Below, piece after piece: positions 26,299-37,044 of a DNA stretch of 64,000 nt. A program made the translations under genes and the position numbers. The stretch comes from Malus domestica (lineage: Eukaryota > Streptophyta > Magnoliopsida > Rosales > Rosaceae): positions 29,275,501-29,339,500 of the forward strand of contig NC_091674.1 in assembly GCF_042453785.1 (NCBI RefSeq), written 5' to 3'. The notes beneath the pieces were generated by a model. That model worked only from the letters and a program-made list of their open reading frames with translations. It was not told the DNA's origin and made no database searches. Every line of letters begins with the position of its first letter. Within the stretch, counting starts at the first letter, position 1.

Positions 26299-26930
26299 TT
26301 TCATGGCAAGCAGCTAACTTTCAGCATAGAACCTGCCATAAACACGTTGTATAAACCCGTGCCGACGTTCTGTATACCGAACAATGGTAGTCTGCCTTTG
26401 TGATAGGGGGCAAATATGGATTTCTAGGTTTATGCATGGTCGGCCAATGTTGTAAATACTAAATAGTTGGTATACTGTATACGGAAAGAGAGATTCAAAC
26501 TTGAGTACAACAGACGGGCAGTGCTCTGGCCCATGTTTGCATACCATAATTGTACGATAACTTCTGATGGCCTTACAAATGCAAGCGACGGTGTTTCAGA
26601 TTAGCCAGTCATATCCATATCTGTTTTATTTGAAATCTTTTACTTTGCAATGGTACGGAAGATCTTGCAATTCATAATTTCATTTAGTTCTTAGATTTCG
26701 ATCCAGGCGTCCGAACACAAGGAGGAAGTTGATTCAGAACACCATATCGCTGGCAAATTTGTGATCTCATATCAAAATCAACTCTGCATAGCGTTCGACT
26801 TCAATAGTTACACAAAACAAACACATTCTAAAATCTTCTAAAACGAAGTACAACGACAGCTTTCAGAGGCCGCAAAAGAAAAAACCTCAAGTAAGATAAT
26901 CGGTACAAGGACAAGTAATCCGTCCAGCCT
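26299..26930. other. Convergent 3' region, TTM / NHP2
   Basis: The two 3' UTRs meet here. No open frame of note and no recognisable repeat were seen. Confidence 0.6.
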
Positions 26931-28716
26931 TCAGAAAAGGTTGGCGTGAAGTTCTTTGACGTCTCCTACAACTTCGTCGTGAATTGCCTTTATTTTATCT
27001 TGATCCTCTTTGGATAGTTCCCCCTTGTTAGGCTTAGTTGTCACCAGGACACAGCAGGTTGGCCTCTTGGTGGCACCGGCATTTGCAAGATCCTGAAGAC
27101 GACATTCACAATACTAGCATTAGCGTGTTTCTGATCAATGAAGTCGATGGCCATAGGCAATAACTTTAAGGAATGCTCAGCTATTGAATAATACAATGTA
27201 TGATAAAGTAAATTTCCGAATTCTTAAGGAACAGAAAAGACATCTGAAAGAGAAGTTTCTGTATGACTAACTACTCGTCCTGTTGGTTTGTTTTACTTAT
27301 AGATGTGCAGGCAAAGAAATGTCGCTCAACTTCAATGTAGGTAGGTTGGAGAACAATAGTGTTGAGTAAACTTACTTCTTTTGAAGGCACGTAAACATAT
27401 GGAATTTCCGCCTCTTCACATAAGATTGGAACATGAGTAACCACATCGATAGGAGAAATGTTACCAGCTATAACACAAAACCTGCACTCCAGCACAAGGT
27501 ATACAAAAAGTCAATGAAACATTCATAGGAGTAACTCGAGCAGCGAGCGCAATCTACATGCTAAGCCGCTTATATCTATAGGAACTAATAAACTAATGAT
27601 TGCATTTGAGCAACCACCTCTGATCCAACAAATGCATAAAAAACTAGAGCCAGCAGATCAAGCCAAGTTTCTGCATCAGATAAATACACGGATTGCACGG
27701 CATCGACAGTACATAGATTGTCAAATTAAGTTCCTACTCTCTCTACACGAATCTACTCCAAAACACTTCCCTCGACACTCATAATGTAGCCGTCTAAGGC
27801 CTGGTTTGGTACTGAGGTGATTATGAAAAAAGCTGGTATCAAAAAAAGCTGAGAGCTGTTTTTGTGTTTGGTAAACATTCAGCTTCAGCTTTTCTTCACA
27901 GTTTTGGGTGAAAAAAAGCCAAAAACAAGAAGCTGCAAAACCAAGCTTTGAAAAACCGGCTTTTTTCACATTTGTTTTACATAAAAGTTTACCAAACACT
28001 ATAATACTGCTTTTTTTTTTCAAAAGCACTTTTACAAAAAAGTTTACCAAATACTCTGCTACTTTATTTCACAGCTGCTTATTCTCACAACACAGCAGAA
28101 GCAATTTTTTTTCAAAGCACGGCAATACCAAACCAGCCCTAAATCATGTTAGAATTGGACAGTTTGACCGCAATCTCTCACTAAATCATGTTTCTACACT
28201 CCCTTCCAGCTCAACCCATAATTTCATAGCGTTTGAATTAATACCAATATAACACAAGCAAAGAAATGCTAACGAAAAACTCGAATCTACTAACAAAGTT
28301 GCATCCTTTCCAATTCAATTCAGTTTTTTTTACAACAAATTGATTTCCCAATACAAATTAGCAAAGTAAAAAAGACGAAATCGATAAAAACAAACTGACC
28401 CCTTTTGACCGCGCCTGATGCTTTTCACCACCTCCTTCACTCCCCTCTTCAAGCATTTGTGCTCAGCAGCTACAAGAAAAACAACAATATCATCAAACTT
28501 TCTTTCGCCCATATACAAACATCCATATATATACACGCACACATTTATACATGTATGTTTATGTACGTATGCGTGTATACCTTTACGGACGAGCTTGAGG
28601 GTTCGTTTACAAAGCTTCTTTCCGGCGAGGGGTTTGGCGATCGGAGCAAGAGCCTGCATCTTCTTCTTCTCCCTCTCCTTCTGCGCCGACTTCTCGACTT
28701 CGCTATCGCTTCCCAT
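26931..28716 (-). CDS. NHP2: H/ACA ribonucleoprotein subunit 2 (NHP2-like), 157 aa
   Basis: Four exons: 28581-28716, 28400-28469, 27376-27481 and 26931-27092. It is an L7Ae-family RNA-binding protein of H/ACA snoRNPs, which guide pseudouridylation of rRNA in the nucleolus. Evidence: a charged N terminus (MGSDSEVEKSAQKE), MQALAPIAKPLAGKKLCKRT, AAEHKCLKRGVKEVVKSIRR, then the L7Ae core CVIAGNISPIDVVTHVPILC, EEAEIPYVYVPSKEDLA and GATKRPTCCVLV. The length agrees with plant NHP2. Intron 2 (27482-28399) has taken up a 342-bp Harbinger-type MITE. The gene starts 359 bp from the oppositely oriented PheRS-beta gene and shares its promoter. Confidence 0.96.
27798..28139. mobile_element. Tourist/Harbinger-type MITE in NHP2 intron 2
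   Basis: The ends GGCCTGGTTTGGTA and TACCAAACCAGCCC are inverted repeats. The 3-bp duplication TAA flanks it (27795-27797 and 28140-28142). The interior is rich in AGCTGCTT/AAAAAGC-type repeats. Its sister is at 37300-37652. Confidence 0.88.
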
Positions 28717-29075
28717 CTCTCTCCTCCTCTATCTTTCTCTCTCTTTCTCTCTCTAGCTTTCTGGAGACTGGGATTTTTCACCGTGCTCCGAGTCTCGCAG
28801 AAACGCCTCTGGAGATTAGGGTTTTTATTTTCGTTTTGTCGAAAGGGTTTAAGGAATTATGGGCCTTGGGATGGGCTTGAACAATGTACATATGTTTGGT
28901 CCGTAACCCAATTATTGGCCCAACTTTCGGCCCAAATAAAACTACCCGATAGGCCCAAAGAAAAAAAAAAAGAATCGGAAAAGGCCAGAGCTCAGGGTCT
29001 TGCGTTTCTCTCTTGTGGTGGCAGCCTGCGTGAGAGCTACGTCGGAGGGAGACTCAGAGTCCTCGAAAGTCCGCC
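28717..29075. promoter_or_regulatory. Bidirectional promoter of NHP2 and PheRS-beta
   Basis: The two start codons are 359 bp apart and diverge. Between them lie a telo-box (TTAGGGTTT, 28816-28824, i.e. AAACCCTAA on the minus strand) and five site II elements: TGGGCC 28860-28865, TGGGCT 28872-28877, and GGCCCA at 28917-28922, 28929-28934 and 28952-28957. In plants, telo-box plus site II is the known signature of ribosome-biogenesis and translation genes active in dividing cells. Confidence 0.85.
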
Positions 29076-31031
29076 ATGCCTACCGTCAGCGTCGGCCGCG
29101 ATCGTCTGTATGCAGCTCTAGGAAAAACTTACAGTGAGCTCTCAGTCTCTCTCTCTCTCTCTCTCTCTCTTCATTTGATCGATGCATTTATCTATGAATT
29201 CAGAAACTCACACTATCTCTCTGCGTTGTTGAATTTGAATCTGACAGCTCAGGAGCAGTTCGAGGAGTTATGCTTCGACTTCGGCATCGAGCTCGACGAC
29301 GTCGTAAGCAGTTTTTACAGTCTCTAGTTTTTGTTCAATTTAATTTGTTTTTTGTTTATATTTCTCTGATTTATCGTGATTAATGTGTTTTTGTAGACAA
29401 CTGAGAAGGCAATTATTCGGAAAGAGAAGAATTTGGATGATGATGAAGGCGGCGAAGACGAAGAAGTTATTTACAAAATCGAAGTTCCGGCGAATAGGTA
29501 CGTTGTTGTTTTTCAATTTTCGATTTCTTTTTGCGTGTAGAATCATGTATTTACTAATCGGATTGGTTTTGCGGATTGATGTCTTATCATACTCCATTGA
29601 ATCGATTGGTTCGAGATTTTAATACAATGTTGTTATTTGATTTGTATGCAGATACGATTTGCTTTGCCTCGAAGGGATTGCTCAATCGCTGCGTGTTTTC
29701 AATGGCCAAGAGGATAATCCTACGTATAAGTTGGCGAACATTAGTAAGGAGTCGATGATTAAAATGCATGTAAAACCAGAGGTAGTTATATTATGCGAAA
29801 GGACTATTCTAGGTGCTTTTTATTTGATGGTGATACTTGTTATTTTAGAAAGGATTCTTTTCCGCGTGCAGACGTCTTTGATTCGCCCTCATATTGTCTG
29901 TGCCGTTTTAAGAGGTGTAGCATTCAATGAAGCTAGTTATAACAGCTTTATTGATCTCCAAGACAAGCTCCATCAAAATATCTGCCGGTAATCTTTTCCG
30001 GCTCGTAGATTTGATTCGTAGCTTGTCATGTTCTCAATTGCTTGTCATTTGTCCAAAGATCGTTTGCGGTTATTGAGCTCTAGTGCTTACACCTGCTATT
30101 TATTTTACAGGCGAAGAACCCTAGTTGCCATTGGGACTCATGACTTGGATACATTACAAGCCCCCTTCACATATGAGGTGGGCTTTTGATACTTGTTCTC
30201 TTTGCTACATTCTTGTATTCTACATTTTTTTATGAAGGTTCATTTGGTATTGGATTTTATTGTAAAATTATGGTAATGGTTTAGATCCTTTATTGAAACT
30301 TATGGTTCTTGGAAGGAAAAGTAGAAAGGCAAAGATTTCTTGATACAACTCGCATTTCAATGAAAGAATTTTCATGTTCTTTGTTGTGGCTTACAATTCT
30401 CTTTCCATGTTCAGGCTTTGCCACCTTCAAGCATAAATTTTGTGCCTCTAAAACAGGTAATTCTTTAAGTTTTATACTATTGTCAATAAGCAGTATATGG
30501 TTTAGTAACCTTTTTAGTAGTTTGTTAGCACTAATATCATGTTGTTTTGATTTCTACATTAGGTGAAGAACTTCAGAGCAGATGAGCTCATGGAATTTTA
30601 TAAAGTGAGTTCTTAACTGGGTGGTTTTTAATTTTTATCTTCTTTTTCCCCCCTTTTGGGGATGCGTTATAGTTTGTCCAAACCAAACAACAAATAGAAT
30701 TTTAGAAACCATTGCCATAATAGCCAATTCGCACAAATCCTTTTCCATAATCTCCTGTTTTCATGACCTAGTAATATCTTGATCCGTATTTTTACCATTG
30801 TATTCTCGCAGTCGGATTTGAAGCTGAAGAAGTTCTTGCACATAATAGAGAACTCACCAGTGTTTCCTGTTTTATATGATCACACCAGGTATGATAATTT
30901 CTCTCTTAATAGATTATTTTGACATTTCTCATCATCTTTTAACTACCTCCCGCCCTTTTCCTAGTGTTGTAAAGAGCTTGACTTCATTGGGATTGTGTCC
31001 AATGACTGCTTGTATAACATAGTGTTGATTA

Positions 31032-31062
<31 letters not shown>

Positions 31063-33161
31063 GGCTTTGTATTTCTTTAAATCTTGATAAGTGCTGTTCC
31101 ATTTATTTTGGCAGAACTGTTTTGTCTTTACCGCCCATTATTAATGGTGCACATTCAGCAATCACATTAAAGACAAAGAATGTGTTCATAGAATGTACAG
31201 CCACTGATTTGACAAAAGCCAAAATTGTTCTGAACACAATAGTAAGAACCTGAAATTTTAGAATGCATTTATTTCCTAGTTTTTGGTTCACCTGTCAGTG
31301 GATAATGGCATAAACTTTTATTCCTTTAGGTAACAGCATTTTCAGCATATTGTGAAAGGAAATTTGAGATTGAACCAGTTGAAGTGTTATATTCTGATGG
31401 AAACTCACATGTTTATCCTGATTTATTGATCTACAACATGGATGTTTCTCTATCGTATGTCAATAGTTACGCTGGAGTGTCTTTGGAAGCAAAAGAGGTA
31501 TATCAATAACTCCATGTTACTTATTCCTTATTCATTCTTTAATATTGCTTATTGTTTCCAATGATTTTTTTATTTGCATAATCATATGTTGTAGAAATAA
31601 TGCTGTTATCGATTGCATAGCAACCCTTTTCATGAATTATAGCAGATTAGTTGATATACTGCATCCTTTTGCTTTTCTCATCATTCTTTATTATTACCGT
31701 GTAGGTTACTGATCTGTTGAAGAGGATGCAATTGAATGCTGAGCAATCTAAATCTGACAATATTACTGTATCTGTACCTCCAACCAGAAGTGACATTCTT
31801 CACCCTTGTGATGTTGTGGAGGTATAATTATTCATAGCGCGCTCACTGTATTAATAAACCAAACTCTTTTTGTTTTTTTTTATTTTCTTTTTTTTGACAA
31901 AGTATTCTCTTTTGTGTTTAGGATGTTGCAATTGCTTATGGATACAATAATATTCCAATGAGAAAGCATATTCCAACGAGCGAGCCTGTTTCTTTGAAGC
32001 CACTAGCCTTGAATGAGTTCACTGAACTCATTAGATTAGAGGTCTGTAATAAAAAAAATCAGTTGACACATAAACAGTTTTAAGTGTGTGGCTTATTCTA
32101 ATTTCTTTTGTGTTGTTTCAAAATTGTGTTAGATTGCAATGATTGGGTTTACAGAGGTCTTGACATTCGTATTGGGCTCGTGGAAAGAAAACTTCCCAAT
32201 GTTAAGATGTAAAGATGACAAATCGAAGGCTGTGGTCATTGCAAATCCTCGCTCATCTGATTTTGAGCTTGTCAGAACCAGTCTGATGCCTGGCATTTTG
32301 AAAACTGTTAATAACAACAAAGATCATCCGAAGCCCATAAAGGTATATGTTACCAAGTTCTCTTCCACAATATAGTTTCTCATCTGGGGTTGCACTTTTT
32401 GCCCTTTTCTGGTAAGTTATTGTATGAATTTTAGCAAGGATGGATATAACTTTCATTTTGTTACAGATTTTCGAAGTGGGTGATGTAGTACTGTTGGATG
32501 AGAAGACCGATGTTGGTGCAAGAAATCATTGCCAACTAGCAGCTCTATACTGTGGTGCTACATCGGGGTTAGAGGTACAATACCTAATATCCTGCTGCAT
32601 ACTGTTTGTTTCTCCTACTTTAGAACCTAGTAGCATTTACAAATAATGATTACATGTTGCTGACCTTTGGTTTATGATCTGCAGCTGATACATGGCCTGG
32701 TGGACAGAATTATGGGAGCGGTTGGGGCTTCTTGGGTTCCTATTGGTGACAATACAGGATACTTCATCGAGACTTCAGATGTGAGTGTATCTTTTACTTT
32801 TGTCTTTTGCTAGCTCTTTTGGTTGGTATGGATCATTTTCATGCAATTTTGACATGTCCCGAAGGATCCCGAGTTTCTTCCCGGGAGACAAGCAAGCATC
32901 ATCTATAAAGGGAAGCACATTGGAATTTTTGGCATTTTACACCCCGAGGTACAAATTGTAACTCAGTTTTTGGATAAGGCTATAGCTACGGACTAGATTC
33001 TGTACTATAAACTTTCCCATTCTTGCTTTGAGTCAATCACGACCGATAGCCAATTTCTATTACCTTAATTGTGCATTTTGGTCTCTTTTCAGGTGTTAAA
33101 CAACTTTGACATTCCCGATCCGTGCTCCTATGTAAAACTTAACGTTGAGAGCTTGTTGTAG
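29076..33161 (+). CDS. Phenylalanine-tRNA ligase beta subunit, cytosolic, 595 aa
   Basis: Eighteen exons: 29076-29133, 29248-29303, 29397-29497, 29652-29781, 29872-29987, 30111-30177, 30415-30456, 30563-30604, 30812-30888, 31115-31241, 31330-31497, 31705-31821, 31922-32041, 32133-32342, 32467-32574, 32685-32780, 32865-32948 and 33093-33161. It forms the alpha2-beta2 enzyme that charges tRNA-Phe. Evidence: the eukaryotic N terminus [16 protein letters not shown], the B1 region ([32 protein letters not shown]), the B3/4 editing domain around residues 110-280 ([14 protein letters not shown]), the B5 domain ([20 protein letters not shown]) and the B6/7 domain ([36 protein letters not shown]). It has no targeting peptide, in contrast to the separate organellar enzyme. 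The length is typical of the family. Confidence 0.97.
31031..31062. repeat. (AT)n(GT)n microsatellite in PheRS-beta intron 9
   Basis: A short AT run is followed by about 11 GT units. Confidence 0.92.
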
Positions 33162-33700
33162 GTCTGTATAACAACAAATGTAAGCTTTGTCTTTCGTTCT
33201 TCCCATAGGTTTATACTCTTTTTTTTCTTTTTTAATTTAATATCTTTCCTCTCTTCGTCTTTCATTCGGCATGCACAGAGCTTTGTCGAGCTCATTTTCT
33301 TGATTTGCAGCTGACTGCTGTACAAGAAATAGATAGTCTTTCTTCTGCACAAATAATTTAGTACGAAATCAGGAAACCACAACGAGGATACAAATGTCGG
33401 TTTTGTTCTCTTGGTTTCGACTTTTATGAAACTATTGATTAGTGAATTGAGTTTTTCTAAAAACATCGATTGTAAGATGCATTCATACAAGCTACCATTT
33501 GTTGCCAAACCGTAATGTTGAATAGAGATATCTTGTTCTTCTAACTTTTGTGTACGGATGGCTTCCGGTTTTGCATCCTTTGTGTTTTATTTCTGTTTAG
33601 CTTCAGATTTTTCGGGTGACTGCAGAATTCAGTTGTGGATTAGAACTATAACAGTTATGGTGTTTTTGAAAGAGAGTTGGAAGTTTACTCATTTATTTTA

Positions 33701-33857
33701 AGAAAAACTAATGAAAATAGCTTGAAAACTTTGAGTTTTAATGATAAAAACAAAATAAAGGATAAAGTGAATAGTACCAGAATTGATTTTTTTTTAGTAT
33801 AAAAATGTAATTTTTCGTTAAAGTAAACAGTATCAGGAGCTTTTCGTTAAAATTCCT
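33701..33857. mobile_element. Short MITE, 9-bp duplication family, copy 1
   Basis: The 157-bp element begins AGAAAAACTAATGAAAATAG and ends TTTCGTTAAAATTCCT. A perfect 9-bp duplication TTTATTTTA lies at 33692-33700 and 33858-33866. The terminal inverted repeats are weak (AACTAATGAAAA against AATTTTAACGAAAA). The 9-bp duplication suggests the Mutator group. Confidence 0.85.
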
Positions 33858-34139
33858 TTTATTTTATGCTTTCGTCAAGAAATTAACGTCACGCTTACAG
33901 GGTAATTTCTTGTTCCCCCTTCAGCAATAGTAATTTCTTTTTCTTACAGGATTATGCCCCGTTGTCAACAAAAAATATATTATGAAAAATAGCTTTGTGA
34001 TGGGTTCTGTAGCTTACAGTTTTTGTGATAAAAATTTAATTATCGAGTTTTTACATGATCTTTTGCATGCCTAGTACAAATAAAAATAGAAGTATCACAC
34101 TCGATACCCATTTTACAACATTATTAAGTCATACAAACG

Positions 34140-34293
34140 ATATTCTCTACACTGAGGGAGAGGTGAGGGTGATTTAACCTCACCATGCACTAACAATAAT
34201 GTGGTTTAAATTCACCTTTGACGAGAATCGAACATAAAACCTCTCACTTACAAATGAAAATGTATACCATTAGACCGTAACATTAAGTGGCTC
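34140..34293 (-). mobile_element. tRNA-derived SINE, diverged copy
   Basis: It shares the minus-strand head (CGGTCTAATGGTATACATTT, B-box-like TTCGATTCTCG) and body with the SINE at 21461-21630, with more divergence. The edges are approximate. Confidence 0.7.
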
Positions 34294-34420
34294 TTCTGAT
34301 CAAATTTTTAAGTTGAAAATTCATACATAAAAGTTCACAAGTTTATCATATGGACTAAAAATTCTCCAACATCTTCCAACCTCACACCAGAGAGCCTGCA
34401 AAATAGAGCATGATCGAAGC

Positions 34421-36687
34421 TCATATGTTTTTGATATGGGCTATAAATGCTTCAAGATCTTCCAACTTAGCACTATAGAAGCCTGCAAAACAGAGTATTG
34501 TATAACCAAATATGCAATTCCAACGCTGTAAAACAAAGTAAGTTGGACTTGAAAGGCCACTAGTTAAACATGAATATAGTCCGTAGTCCGTTGCTGTTAC
34601 CTCTGCGAATTTCCGTAACAGACGGGTCTCTCTGCGCGTTGTTGATCCAATCAATCTTCCGGCGTTTGGATTCTTCCATCTTTTCGGTCTGCAGCTTTCC
34701 TACCTTCATCCGAAGTGCTGATGCCGTTTTCACCATCTCTGCATAAAACCGTAATCTACTAAAACTTTTGTCTTTTCAATACTTCAAATTGTAGCTCGAG
34801 ATGCAAACTTTCGAATGCCTAAATGCTTGAGGTTTTAACACCAGAAAATTTCAGAACAACCAGAACGTATAGTCACCGATTGAAACTTTTAAAACAAAAA
34901 CAAAATCATAGCAAAACTTGATGAGAGAACAAATATTTCGACCAACTCCTGAGTGTCTAAGAGATCAAAAGGTGTGCATCTTACAGAAATCGGCAATGGC
35001 TGGGAAATCTTTACGAAGTGATCAATACATCTCGGCATACTGGTTGATCAACGCTTACACACAACATTTAACCGTAGTAACTTCGTTGAAGGTTTCAGAT
35101 ACACGATAGGGAAAAAAGCGTAGGGAAATATGGTAAACGCAAAACACAAGCGCAGAACAACGATCTCTAGACACAGACTAAATCCATGCTTCCTAAATTT
35201 ATACATATTCGAAGGAAGTATTTAGTTAGTTACCTTGGAAATTTTCATGGTAAGAGTTTAGGTCATATTGTTGCAATGTCTCGTTGACAAGCGCAGAACA
35301 ACGATCTCTAGACACAGACTGTCCTTCTAATGCTTGGATCTCTCGATTCAGCGCAGCATTCTCCTTACTAACCTGTATGCGTATTTCATTAAAGGACTGT
35401 CGATCAGGAATTCAATTTCATGCAGACAAGACATTCTTGCAACCTCTGGTATTATAATTACCTCAGTGAGTTCGTTCCTCAACAAATCCAGCTGGGCATC
35501 CAGGTCTGTGTCAACTATTGCATTTTGACATAAAGAAGCGTCGACAGGTGGTTCATCCTAGAAAGAACTTTCTTTAGTCGACAAATTATACAAGTTTACA
35601 GAACGGAAAAATCATCGGTCACCAAATCATCAAGCAGCATATGGAACTTGATTTCTCTTACAGTCGGAGTGTGGATTAAAACGTAACTGAAAGCATCAAT
35701 AAACTGAAAAGAACATACATTCTTCGACGGGTCGAACCCCTCTGGAACTTGAAAAACGTAGTCAAGGCAGTACTGCTCCCAGACAGCCAGCTTTTTATCA
35801 AGATCTGATTGAACCTTTTTGCGGATGATATCAACACCCTACAGAGGAATAAACAAACAAATAAACAAACGAGTAAACTCGACAGCGGATTATCGAAAAA
35901 GATTGCATCTTCCTACTAAGTTCGAATACGAAAATTATAATCCTCAATCAATTTTCTTTTGTTTTAAAGTAATCATCCAATGCAATAGCGACTCAGTACT
36001 ACGGTCTGGTGGTATTCCTCTTCACTTGAAAGTGAGAGATATTAGGTTCGAATCTTGTGGATGGCGAATTCGATACCAAATTAGGCTGCCCATTAGTGTA
36101 AAAATATTGTACTAAAAAAAAAAAATTCATCCACTGCAACTTATCAAGCACCAAAAGAATTCAAATTTAAAAAAGCTACAAAACATTTTTACCAAAAGTA
36201 AATAATATGAACTAACCCACCAAAAATAAAATAAAAAATGTGTTGACAAATACTCTCACTCACACAAAACATAGAAATTAGTAAAATTTGTGAAGGGGAA
36301 AACCCTAGAATTTTGAAATAAATTGAAATTAAGCATAGTGGGGCAAAACAAAACAAAAAAGATGGTGTGTAGAAATTAGAATTATACCCTGGATAGATCT
36401 TGGGCTCTGTCAGTGCCCTCAATTTTCAGAGAGGTTGATGCTTGTCTGGAAAAAAAAAATAGTAGAAAAATATTGAAATAATCACAATAATTCACATCTA
36501 ATAATAATAATAATAGTAAAATTAATGAAAAAGAATTAAATTAAGATCATTAGAGAGAGATTTACTGGCGGAAATGATCGAAGGCGTCGTCGACCAAGTC
36601 ATCGGCGATGTTTAAGACGTCGTTGATGAACAGCTGCGGATTCAGATTCAGCGAATTGAATGCTGCCTCGCTTTCGCTGCCTTCCAT
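34421..36687 (-). CDS. MIS12: Kinetochore protein MIS12 homologue, 244 aa
   Basis: Seven exons: 36566-36687, 36388-36445, 35719-35838, 35462-35557, 35234-35372, 34601-34738 and 34421-34482. MIS12 is a core part of the Mis12 complex, which links centromeric chromatin to the outer kinetochore. Evidence: the Mis12-domain N terminus MEGSESEAAFNSLNLNPQLF, INDVLNIADDLVDDAFDHFR, LKIEGTDRAQDLSRGVDIIR and VWEQYCLDYVFQVPEGFDP, then a coiled-coil half (LDLLRNELTEVSKENAALNR). The length fits the Arabidopsis protein. Introns hold a SINE (35986-36126) and a 34-bp copy of exon 5 sequence (35146-35179). An E2F-type site lies about 85 bp upstream of the ATG, which agrees with expression in dividing cells. Confidence 0.92.
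35146..35179. repeat. 34-bp perfect copy of MIS12 exon 5 sequence inside intron 5
   Basis: Positions 35146-35179 are identical to 35287-35320, which lie in exon 5 (both start ACAAGCGCAGAACAACGATC). The flanking bases differ. Confidence 0.93.
35986..36126 (+). mobile_element. tRNA-derived SINE in MIS12 intron 2
   Basis: It has an A-box-like GGTCTGGTGGTATTCCTC, a B-box-like TTAGGTTCGAATCTTG, the body ATACCAAATTAGGCT and an A tail. The flanking duplication is TCATCCAATGCAA (35973-35985) against TCATCCACTGCAA (36127-36139), 12 of 13 matching. It is antisense to MIS12. Confidence 0.9.
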
Positions 36688-36771
36688 TCTCAAGATACGC
36701 GAAGCTCTATTCCACAGAAGCACTCGCAATTACTCCACAAAGTTGCTGGTTTTCCGATTCGCATTAGGGAT

Positions 36772-36779
36772 TTTCCCGC
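36772..36779 (+). promoter_or_regulatory. E2F-type site TTTCCCGC upstream of MIS12
   Basis: This is an exact match to the plant E2F consensus, 85 to 92 bases upstream of the MIS12 start codon. Confidence 0.6.
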
Positions 36780-37044
36780 GCAAAGTGTCTGTAAAATGGC
36801 GGAGGAGAGCGGAAAGGGCAGGACTTGAATTTTGAAAAAGTGCAAAATAAAAGCAGTTTTCGAGACAGCGAGCCGCTACACACGTGTACTAATTCGGTAC
36901 ACCTAGCATTTTGGACCCGACCCAACATATTAATATTAATATTTTGATGGATGTTTAACATGCCAGGTTGCTAAGGAGTGAACCCGTTAAATAACAAGTC
37001 ACTTTAGATCAACCCGTTAGCACCTGTTATAAATTATATTGAAA

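Larger units (their letters stand above)
33162..34420. other. Convergent 3' region, PheRS-beta / MIS12
   Basis: It contains the 3' UTRs, a Mutator-type MITE (33701-33857) and a diverged SINE (about 34140-34293). No coding gene is supported. Confidence 0.6.

Noticed and set aside
28405-29121. A 238-codon open frame on the plus strand across the NHP2/PheRS-beta promoter
   Set aside because: It runs antisense through NHP2 exons 1-2 and across the promoter, is low in complexity, resembles nothing, and conflicts with two well-supported genes.
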